From contig JAOUCV010000111.1 of the NCBI GenBank assembly GCA_029859555.1, positions 1 to 7,109 on the forward strand: a stretch of 7,109 nucleotides of DNA, in the 5' to 3' direction. Position numbers and translations under genes: made by a program. Positions within the stretch are counted from its first letter, which is position 1. Every line of letters begins with the position of its first letter. The DNA is from Gammaproteobacteria bacterium (lineage in GTDB: Bacteria > Pseudomonadota > Gammaproteobacteria > UBA9214). This document shows positions 1 to 5,352 of this stretch, piece by piece. The notes beneath the pieces are model-generated. The model did no database searches. It had not been told where the DNA came from and was given only the letters and a program-made list of their open reading frames with translations.

Positions 1-19
1 TCCGGAGCTGCGTGCGATT

Positions 20-99
20 TCAACCGGTCGACGCAACACATGCATTAAATCGTTCTGCCGGTGTTTCGTATTCCAGGGTCTTACGCGGACGTTCATTTG
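20..99 (-). pseudogene. C-terminal remnant of an IS30-family transposase
   Basis: Read on the minus strand, this stretch encodes NERPRKTLEYETPAERFNAC followed by VASTG and a stop codon at 20-22. The NERPRKTL.Y.TPAERF block is the conserved C-terminal signature of IS30-family DDE transposases. The match ends abruptly near base 99: the next upstream codons (Ser-Gly-His-Ser-Arg-Val) do not resemble the family, so the gene is cut and the catalytic domain is missing. The outer end of the element, if present, lies left of the window. It cannot be functional. The family call rests on a short but distinctive motif recognised by eye. Confidence 0.75.
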
Positions 100-206
100 A
101 AACCCGGGAATGACCGGAGTTGGCCGAACCAAGAAGTTCAACCCGTCACCGCGAAGCAATAATCGCTGCCCGTCGAATGTCCGACTTGCCCCCAGAACTC
201 GCCGTT

Positions 207-490
207 CGGAAATTCGGTTCGGAAGAAGTTCGGTGTTCGGTTTCCTGAAACCCTTCCCCTTCTTCGACTTACCCGCAAGCCGTTCGGAATCTCACGCAAC
301 CGGGTTCGGCACAGGATCGGTTTCGGTCGTCATAAATAAGGGCCACCGGAAAACGTTTGGGATTCTTCAGCTTCGTGACGCATAAACAACGCGTCCGTGG
401 GAGAGTGAATCCCTTGGTCGAAGGTTCGAGTCCTTCCAGGCCCACCATCTCGATAAATTTCTGATAGTTATGACGCCGGGATCAAGGGAT
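207..490 (+). repeat. Long direct repeat, copy 1, ending in a tRNA-Met 3' half
   Basis: This segment aligns without gaps to 5009-5292 at a constant offset of 4802. I count 18 mismatches in the first 271 bases, about 93% identity, and the last dozen bases are weaker. The left part is rich in TTCGG words and holds a small palindrome, GGTTTCCTGAAACC, at 239-252 that is kept in both copies. The right part carries a tRNA-Met 3' half (401-447) and a conserved AT-rich tail (448-477). I find no protein that makes sense on either strand. An 11-base word, GCCGTTCGGAA, occurs at 201-211 and again at 279-289. The likely meaning is the conserved end of an integrative element plus its tRNA attachment site. 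Together with 100-206, where I recognise nothing, it makes up the gene-free left end of the window. Confidence 0.9.
401..447 (+). pseudogene. tRNA-Met(CAT) 3' half, remnant 1
   Basis: Bases 408-447 read as the 3' half of a tRNA: anticodon-stem strand and variable region (AATCCCTTGGTC), a perfect T arm (GAAGG-TTCGAGT-CCTTC, 420-436), a 3' acceptor strand CAGGCCC, discriminator A and encoded CCA (445-447). The body matches what I recall of gammaproteobacterial tRNA-Met(CAT), whose 5' strand GGGCCTG would pair with CAGGCCC. No normal 5' half (D arm, anticodon loop with U33 and CAT) lies upstream, so this is not a functional tRNA-Met. A fragment running from the anticodon region to CCA is the usual piece duplicated when an element integrates into a tRNA gene. 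Confidence 0.8.
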
Positions 491-495
491 GCATA

Positions 496-534
496 GTCAC
501 CAGGTCGGCGGTTCGAGCCCGTCCCGGGGAGCCA
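496..534 (+). pseudogene. tRNA-Asn 3' half, remnant
   Basis: The sequence reads TCACCAGGTC, then a T arm (GGCGG-TTCGAGC-CCGTC, one G-T pair), then acceptor strand CCGGGGA, discriminator G and encoded CCA (532-534). This fits the 3' end of gammaproteobacterial tRNA-Asn(GTT), which typically has TCCCCGG as its 5' acceptor strand. Upstream of about 496 the sequence (GGGATGCATAG) is not a tRNA-Asn 5' half, so the gene is incomplete. A T-rich run follows the CCA. It starts only 49 bases after the tRNA-Met remnant, in the same orientation, so two different tRNA-derived junctions are stacked here. An open reading frame entering from 489 passes through it, but that part is not a real coding region. 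Confidence 0.75.
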
Positions 535-632
535 TTTTCTTTCTTCAGCTTACGTCCGGCCGCTCCACATTCGCGGGCGTAATTAAGCGCCCCCGATTCC
601 TGCCATGCCGTAAACCGGGTATCGTAACAAAC

Positions 633-1790
633 ATGTTCAGACCACATACCTTGACACACCTGCTGGCACGACTGGCCCTGTGCACAGCACTAGCGGGGTG
701 TAGCACCCCTGATTTCGGTGACAGCGAGGCAGGGCTGGCACTGGAAGACCTGGCCTCCGGTCTGGCGACCAGCCGCCTGGCGGCACAGACACCCCGGCCT
801 GCGCGCGAATCGATCAGCTTTATGACAGGAGGCGAGGAACGCGCGGCCGATCTCTACCAGCCGCCGAAGGGCGCGCGTGCCGGCATTGTCCTGGTACCCG
901 GCGTGGCGGCCCGCGGCAGGAGGGATGCGCGGGTAGTCGCCATCGCCAATACCCTCGCCCGTCTGGACTTCGCGGTGCTGGTACCGGACATGCACGGGGT
1001 GCGGCATTTCCGAATGCGATCCAGTGATGTGCGTGAGGTAGCGGACAGTTTCACATGGCTGGCGTCCCGTCCGGCACTTGCCCCACCTGGACATATCGGC
1101 ATCGCCGGCTTCAGCTATGGTGCCGGCCCGGTACTGCTGGCCGCGCTGCAGCCCGACATCCGCGACCGGGTGGACTTCGTGCTGGCGGTTGGTGGTTATT
1201 ATTCGCTGGAGAGTGTTGTCACCTACCTCACCACTGGTTATTACCATGTCGATCAGCCCACCGGCACGGCTGTGCCAGCAACGAGCCGCTTGTCACCCCA
1301 CCCGTACAGCGAGGCAGCCTTCATCCGCTCGAACCTGGATTTTCTGGAACGTTCAGTGGACCGCGGTTTCTTTCAGGACTATGCGGCGCATATCACCGGC
1401 GACCGAATTGACGGGGACGAACCGGTACCCGCCAAACTGGCACCCGATGCGCAGGCACTCTATAACCTGCTCACCAATCATCTTCCTGCGCAGGTTCCCG
1501 TCCTGCTGGACAGGCTGCCGCCGCGTATGCGCAGTGAACTGGACGGCATCAATCCCTCGGCCCATGATCTTTCACGGTTACGGGCCGAGGTTATCCTGCT
1601 GCATGGGCGCAGTGACAACCTGATCCCCTATACCGAGAGCATCGCACTGGCAGACTCCCTGCCGGCGAATCAGGTGCAACTGTTTATCATCGATGGCCTC
1701 GCCCACGTGGATTTCAGGCCGAAGGCGCATGATGTCCCGCAACTGCTCGGCGCCATGGAAGCGCTGCTTGCAGAGCGTTTGCCACTTTAA
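633..1790 (+). CDS. Alpha/beta-hydrolase lipoprotein (esterase/lipase-like)
   Basis: The product is a 385-residue secreted lipoprotein with an alpha/beta-hydrolase fold. Residues 1-23 form a lipoprotein signal peptide ending in the lipobox LAGC (Cys23); Ser follows, which fits outer-membrane retention. The hydrolase core shows an oxyanion-type strand (IVLVPGVA, from 85), a nucleophile elbow G-F-S-Y-G with Ser161, an acid in HGRSDNLIP (Asp328) and a catalytic His in GLAHVDF (His358), all in the family's usual order. An insert of roughly 130 residues between strand and acid may form a lid. I chose the ATG at 633 because it gives a correct signal peptide. The frame stays open back to an ATG at 489, but that stretch translates the tRNA-Asn remnant. 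I see no strong ribosome binding site. Substrate is unknown: esterase, lipase or peptidase activity are all possible. A terminator follows at 1893. Confidence 0.85.
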   Translation: MFRPHTLTHLLARLALCTALAGCSTPDFGDSEAGLALEDLASGLATSRLAAQTPRPARESISFMTGGEERAADLYQPPKGARAGIVLVPGVAARGRRDARVVAIANTLARLDFAVLVPDMHGVRHFRMRSSDVREVADSFTWLASRPALAPPGHIGIAGFSYGAGPVLLAALQPDIRDRVDFVLAVGGYYSLESVVTYLTTGYYHVDQPTGTAVPATSRLSPHPYSEAAFIRSNLDFLERSVDRGFFQDYAAHITGDRIDGDEPVPAKLAPDAQALYNLLTNHLPAQVPVLLDRLPPRMRSELDGINPSAHDLSRLRAEVILLHGRSDNLIPYTESIALADSLPANQVQLFIIDGLAHVDFRPKAHDVPQLLGAMEALLAERLPL

Positions 1791-1892
1791 GAAAAACCGA
1801 GGAAAGAACACAATTTTCTGTGAAGGGGAACAAGCAAGGATAACCCAAGGGTCTAGACAGCGGTTGTCACCCTCCCCGGCAACCCCCTTCAC

Positions 1893-1916
1893 GCCCGCCA
1901 CGTCGCGGGCTTTTTT
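1893..1916 (+). terminator. Rho-independent terminator after the hydrolase gene
   Basis: A perfect 6-bp GC stem (GCCCGC at 1893-1898 with GCGGGC at 1905-1910) and a 6-base loop CACGTC are followed at once by six Ts (1911-1916). It lies about 100 bases after the hydrolase stop codon and would insulate that gene from the small gene at 2080. The rest of 1791-2079 is non-coding: an AT-rich stretch (about 1985-2060) precedes the next gene, but I see no convincing pair of promoter hexamers in it. Confidence 0.85.
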
Positions 1917-2079
1917 GTGCCCGGAAAACGATCCCTATCCCCGTCCAACTTTCCCTGTACCTCGGTCCAATAGAAACATCATCGCCTTGAAAGTATAAAT
2001 AACTATAAAGCCATTTTTCTGGGAATAAGTGATTTAAACAGTCAATAACAGAGTATTTGCCTAAAAGAGGTAAAACGCC

Positions 2080-2247
2080 ATGACTAAAGAAGAATGCAAG
2101 ATGAAACTGAAACACCAGTTCAAGATTGGTCGCCGGCTGCAAGAGGTCGGCTTGTATGCGGCAGCAACTGCATCACGCAATAAAGCCCAGACTCTACTTC
2201 ATACATACAAACGTCATTTTATGGAAGAATCAGTTAAGCATCACTAG
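2080..2247 (+). CDS. Small basic hypothetical protein (55 residues)
   Basis: An ATG at 2080 is preceded by AAAAGAGG (2063-2070), a good ribosome binding site 9 bases before the start. The 55-residue product begins MTKEECKMKLKHQFKIGRRL and ends SVKHH. It is strongly basic, has one cysteine (Cys6), no signal peptide and no membrane segment. Two stretches look helical: about 4-22, and 25-50 with an Ala-rich middle (YAAATASRNKA). I do not recognise the family. It lies between the hydrolase terminator and the GDPD promoter, so it is probably its own transcription unit. The start context and the protein-like composition argue that it is real; no homology supports it here. Cytoplasmic nucleic-acid binding would fit the charge but is only a guess. 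Confidence 0.6.
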   Translation: MTKEECKMKLKHQFKIGRRLQEVGLYAAATASRNKAQTLLHTYKRHFMEESVKHH

Positions 2248-2267
2248 AGAACATCGCATGTCCCTCA

Positions 2268-2287
2268 ACGCCACATTACCATGGCGT
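2268..2287 (+). terminator. Possible weak terminator hairpin after the small gene
   Basis: A 6-bp inverted repeat (ACGCCA at 2268-2273, TGGCGT at 2282-2287) with an 8-base loop starts 20 bases after the stop of the small gene. Only a loose T-rich run (TCTTCATT) follows, so termination would be weak or rho-assisted. The remaining gap up to 2430 shows no gene or further structure that I can support. Confidence 0.3.
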
Positions 2288-2430
2288 CTTCATTACCGTT
2301 TCACCGCGCAGACAATCATTCGAAGCCATCCTGACCGCCCCTGACCGGGCACGCCAGGCTCACTCCCTCGCGCTTGCCCTTCCACCCGGATCAGCGTGTT
2401 TTCTTTTGCCAGCAACAACGGAGGCTCCCC

Positions 2431-2457
2431 ACGATTCGTCACCATTAAACGATTCGT
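2431..2457 (+). promoter_or_regulatory. Direct repeat ACGATTCGT x2, operator-like
   Basis: The 9-base word ACGATTCGT occurs at 2431-2439 and 2449-2457, exactly 18 bases apart. The second copy touches the -35 box of the promoter at 2457. Two same-orientation sites on nearly the same helix face next to a -35 box are typical of an activator or repressor binding site. No regulator gene is present in the window, so the partner is unknown. Confidence 0.4.
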
Positions 2458-2484
2458 TGACGAGTGATAAAAAGGGCGTATATT
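2457..2484 (+). promoter_or_regulatory. Sigma70-type promoter of the GDPD-PLA2 unit
   Basis: A -35 box TTGACG (2457-2462, five of six consensus bases) is separated by 16 bases from a -10 box TATATT (2479-2484, five of six). Transcription would start near 2491 and give a leader of about 40 bases before the ATG at 2531. It is the best-matching promoter I found in the window and sits directly upstream of the phosphodiesterase gene. Confidence 0.65.
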
Positions 2485-2530
2485 TTTTCCTACACTCCTA
2501 GACGATAACTCCTACTGACCAATCCAGGCA

Positions 2531-4405
2531 ATGACCACTCACGAACACACCTCCATCTGGAGGGAATCATTACAACGTCTGCTGCAGGACTGGCAACAGG
2601 TCTTTACCCTGCACCTTGCCTATACGACACTGGGTATCATCCTGTTCACGCCGCTGGTCGCCCTCATCAGCCGGTTGCTACTCGGCCTTTCCGACCAGCC
2701 GGCACTCGCCGATCAGGACATCGCCTGGTTTTTTTTATCTCCAGCCGGGATAGCCGCGCTGGTCTTTCTGGCTGGCCTGACGATCACAATCATCGGCTTT
2801 GAGCAGGCCTCCCTGATGACCATGGGGGCCGGTCATGCACAGGGCTCGCACATTGGCACCTTCTCTGCACTGCGCTTTACGGCGCTACGCGCATACAGCA
2901 TCTTCGTCTTTGCCGTCAGGCTGGTAGTACGCATGTTACTGCTAACACTCCCCTTTGTTGCAGCCAGTGGCGCAATCGCCTGGTTCCTGCTCTCTACGTA
3001 TGACATCAACTACTACCTGGCTGAACAGCCTGCAGAATTCTGGATTGCCGCCATCATGATCGGACTGTTGTTGCTGGCCATGCTACTGATTCTGGTCAGC
3101 AAACTACTTGCCTGGTCAATGGCGTTACCACTGGTATTGTTTGCCGGTATCGTGCCGGCGAAGTCATTCGCCAGGAGTGAACGCCTCACTCGGGGGCACA
3201 AACGTCAGCTGTTGAAGACACTCGCCATCTGGGCGCTACTGGTATTCATCTTCAGCACGCTCGTATTGGGCATCGTACAGCTGCTCGGCTCGTGGCTGGC
3301 ACCGAAGTTCTTCGACTCAATTGACTGGCTGGTGCCAGTGCTGGGTGGCCTCGTGGCACTCTGGATGCTCGGTAATTTCGTGGTCATGGTTTTTGCAGCG
3401 GGCAGCCTTGGCTACACACTGGCTGGATTCTATCAGCAGTATTGCGCAACTGAAGTGCATAACGATCTCGGCGCCATGACACGAGAACAGCCAGCCCGCG
3501 GTTGGCACCTGTCTGCACCGCTGCTCACATTGATGCTGGCCGCTGCCGTTGTTAGCGCCGTACTGGTTGGCAACTGGTTAGTCGACGGCATTCAGGTAAA
3601 GGATACGGTCACCGTAGTGGCACATCGCGGTGCTGCCGGCAGGGCACCTGAGAACACCCTCGCCTCGATTCGGGCGGCTATAGAGGATGCCAGCGACTGG
3701 GTGGAAATTGATGTACAGGAAACCGTGGATGGCGAAGTAGTGGTTATTCATGACAGCGACTTCATGAAACTTGCTGGCGTCGACCTCAAGGTCTGGGATG
3801 GTACCCTGGAACAGATCCGCAACATCGATATCGGCAGCTGGTTTGATCCGCAATTTTCTGCAGAACGCGTACCCACTCTGGTCGAAGTACTTGAAGAGGC
3901 TAAAGGCAAAGCGCGAGTGGTCATTGAGCTCAAGTATTACGGCCATGACCAGCAGCTGGAACAACGCGTGGTGGATATCGTGGAACAGCTGGGCATGACA
4001 GATGAAGTTGCCATAATGTCACTCAAGTACGAAGGAGTGCAAAAGATCCGCGCTCTGCGCCCGGACTGGACCATCGGCCTGCTGTCCGCCAAGGCAATTG
4101 GCGACCTTACCAGTCTCGATGTCGATTTTCTTGCCGTCGCCATGGGCATGGCAAGCCCGGGGTTTGTACGCCGCAGCCATGAGCAGGGAAAACAGGTATT
4201 CGTCTGGACAGTGAACGATGCGGTATCGCTGTCTCGAATGATGTCACTGGGCGTGGACGGCGTTATTAGCGATGAACCGGCGCTGGCACGCGAGGTCATT
4301 GCAGACCGCGCCGGCCTCAACTCCGCCGAACGCCTGCTAATGCACACAGCAATCCTGTTTGGAAAACCTGAACCACAACGACACTACCGCGATGAATCAC
4401 CGTAA
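2531..4405 (+). CDS. Membrane-anchored glycerophosphodiester phosphodiesterase
   Basis: The 624-residue protein has two parts. Residues 1-352 carry about eight or nine hydrophobic segments (for example near 28-50, 73-92, 171-190, 193-210, 231-250, 268-290, 330-352), as in the GDPD membrane domain (PF10110 type). Residues 360-595 form a GDPD TIM-barrel (PF03009 type): AHRGAAGRAPENT with His365, Arg366, Glu374 and Asn375; EIDVQ with Glu392 and Asp394; IHD with His407; IELK with Glu466 and Lys468; VWTVND (Trp559); GVISDEP near the end. Every key metal and acid-base residue I know of is present, so it should be active. Such enzymes hydrolyse glycerophosphodiesters, the deacylated phospholipids, to glycerol-3-phosphate and an alcohol. 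Whether the catalytic domain faces cytoplasm or periplasm cannot be read here. A promoter lies at 2457; the ribosome binding site is weak (CCAGG). The stop overlaps the next gene. Confidence 0.92.
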   Translation: MTTHEHTSIWRESLQRLLQDWQQVFTLHLAYTTLGIILFTPLVALISRLLLGLSDQPALADQDIAWFFLSPAGIAALVFLAGLTITIIGFEQASLMTMGAGHAQGSHIGTFSALRFTALRAYSIFVFAVRLVVRMLLLTLPFVAASGAIAWFLLSTYDINYYLAEQPAEFWIAAIMIGLLLLAMLLILVSKLLAWSMALPLVLFAGIVPAKSFARSERLTRGHKRQLLKTLAIWALLVFIFSTLVLGIVQLLGSWLAPKFFDSIDWLVPVLGGLVALWMLGNFVVMVFAAGSLGYTLAGFYQQYCATEVHNDLGAMTREQPARGWHLSAPLLTLMLAAAVVSAVLVGNWLVDGIQVKDTVTVVAHRGAAGRAPENTLASIRAAIEDASDWVEIDVQETVDGEVVVIHDSDFMKLAGVDLKVWDGTLEQIRNIDIGSWFDPQFSAERVPTLVEVLEEAKGKARVVIELKYYGHDQQLEQRVVDIVEQLGMTDEVAIMSLKYEGVQKIRALRPDWTIGLLSAKAIGDLTSLDVDFLAVAMGMASPGFVRRSHEQGKQVFVWTVNDAVSLSRMMSLGVDGVISDEPALAREVIADRAGLNSAERLLMHTAILFGKPEPQRHYRDESP

Positions 4406-4973
4406 CACTCGCAATGCGCTCATCCTTGTCTGTACCCTGCTGCCGGCATGTAGTGACTCAAGCGAAGAGTCTGAACCGAGCGCCAGCGTAGATCGGCTTG
4501 AGCGGCAACTCGAACTGCGCCACCATGCGGACCTGCTTGCACGTATTGTGCTGCCGGACAGTACCCTGGCAGCTTTCACCACAGACGGTTGCAGCGGTGG
4601 CCTGTCAATCGGCTGGGAATACCTTGCTGAAGAAATTGAAGATGTCCGCAATTACCATGGAATACGGCCGCCCTGGGAGGACTGTTGTATCAAGCATGAT
4701 CGTCTCTACCATGGGGGTGCGCCTGTCGACGCTAGCGCAGAGGAAAGTTTCGAGGCCCGCAAGCAGGCGGATCTCGCCCTGCTCGCCTGCGTCATGGAGA
4801 CAGGTAACACGCGGACAACGGAACTGACGATCGAGTACGGTGTTTCACCCGAGACCGTGCAGACACTGTATGCAGCGATTGCCGATCTGATGTACCGTGT
4901 GGTGCGGCTCGGTGGTGTGCCCTGCTCCAGCCTTCCATGGCGATGGGGCTACGGCTGGCCGCAGTGCGGTTAG
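4392..4973 (+). CDS. Phospholipase A2-like lipoprotein
   Basis: The 193-residue product starts with a lipoprotein signal peptide and lipobox LPAC (Cys20). The core has a glycine-rich loop TDGCSGG (64-70), then WEDCCIKHDRLYHGG (95-109), then ADLALLAC (126-133). The spacing fits secreted PLA2: CC-x-x-His102-Asp103 copies the His48-Asp49 dyad, Tyr106 sits where Tyr52 would, and Asp127 lies six residues before Cys133 like Asp99 and Cys105. Cys67, 98, 99, 133, 178 and 192 allow three disulfides, which suits a periplasmic or surface lipoprotein. The expected activity is calcium-dependent release of a fatty acid from phospholipids. The start at 4392 overlaps the GDPD gene by 14 bases, implying co-transcription and probably translational coupling. 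An in-frame TTG at 4359 would add 11 residues but spoils the signal peptide. It is short and divergent, so function is inferred from motif spacing. Confidence 0.75.
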   Translation: MNHRNTRNALILVCTLLPACSDSSEESEPSASVDRLERQLELRHHADLLARIVLPDSTLAAFTTDGCSGGLSIGWEYLAEEIEDVRNYHGIRPPWEDCCIKHDRLYHGGAPVDASAEESFEARKQADLALLACVMETGNTRTTELTIEYGVSPETVQTLYAAIADLMYRVVRLGGVPCSSLPWRWGYGWPQCG

Positions 4974-5008
4974 AATCCGGGACATCAACGCGCCGACACT
5001 TGCAGACC

Positions 5009-5292
5009 CGGAAATTCGGTTCGGTGGTGGTTCGGTGTTCGGTTTCCTGAAACCCTTCTCCTTCTTCGACTTACACGCAAGCCGTTAGGAATCTCCCGCA
5101 ACCGGGTTCGGCACAGGCTCGGTTTCGGTCGTCATACATAAGGGCCACCGGAAAACGTTTGGGATTCTTGAGCTTCGTGACGCATAAACAACGAGTCCGT
5201 GGGAGAGTGGATCCCTTGGTCGAAGGTTCAAGTCCTTCCAGGCCCACCATTTTCATAAATTTCTTATAGTTATGACGCCTGAGCCAAAGGAT
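5009..5292 (+). repeat. Long direct repeat, copy 2, ending in a tRNA-Met 3' half
   Basis: This is the second copy of the segment at 207-490, in the same orientation and without gaps. It starts 35 bases after the stop of the PLA2-like gene. Differences from copy 1 cluster in a short block (TGGTGG for AAGAAG at 5025-5030) and just after the tRNA CCA. The palindrome GGTTTCCTGAAACC is kept at 5041-5054. With copy 1 it brackets about 4.5 kb holding four genes. No gene lies in it. The rest of the gap to 5352 holds only a possible -10 box. Confidence 0.9.
5203..5249 (+). pseudogene. tRNA-Met(CAT) 3' half, remnant 2
   Basis: It is equivalent to 401-447: ATCCCTTGGTC, T arm GAAGG-TTCAAGT-CCTTC, acceptor strand CAGGCCC, discriminator A and CCA ending at 5249. 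The T loop differs from remnant 1 by one base (TTCAAGT), which is also a legal tRNA T loop, so the T arm stays intact in both copies. No tRNA 5' half precedes it. Confidence 0.8.
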
Positions 5293-5338
5293 TGGAGTGG
5301 GGCATTAGGGAACAGGATGGAGGCCTTGAAATCACCGT

Positions 5339-5344
5339 TATAAT
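5339..5344 (+). promoter_or_regulatory. Possible -10 box close to the DUF4403 start
   Basis: A perfect TATAAT lies only 8 bases before the ATG at 5353. No good -35 hexamer is found 16-18 bases upstream (the sequence there is near GGATGG). If used, transcription would begin almost on the start codon and give a leaderless or nearly leaderless mRNA, which would agree with the lack of a ribosome binding site near 5353. A chance match in AT-rich DNA is equally likely. Confidence 0.3.
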
Positions 5345-5352
5345 CATTATTC

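Noticed and set aside
110..385. Plus-strand frame through repeat copy 1
   Set aside because: Copy 2 lacks the matching start and differs upstream. The translation is low-complexity Phe/Arg/Ser, so it is best read as non-coding repeat.
575..592. Hairpin GGGCG...CGCCC between the tRNA-Asn remnant and the hydrolase gene
   Set aside because: Five base pairs with no T run; not a convincing terminator or riboswitch.
468..659. Minus-strand frame containing GSPGRARTADL
   Set aside because: Antisense translation of the tRNA-Asn remnant; the rest overlaps the hydrolase signal peptide.
4359..4391. TTG start for the PLA2-like gene, 11 codons upstream
   Set aside because: It would put acidic and polar residues before the lipoprotein signal peptide. 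The ATG at 4392 gives a textbook n-region, hydrophobic core and lipobox.
5071..5256. Minus-strand frame beginning MKMVGLEGLEPSTKG
   Set aside because: It is the antisense of the tRNA-Met 3' half plus the repeat. GLEGLEPST-type starts are a well-known artefact of translating tRNA genes backwards.
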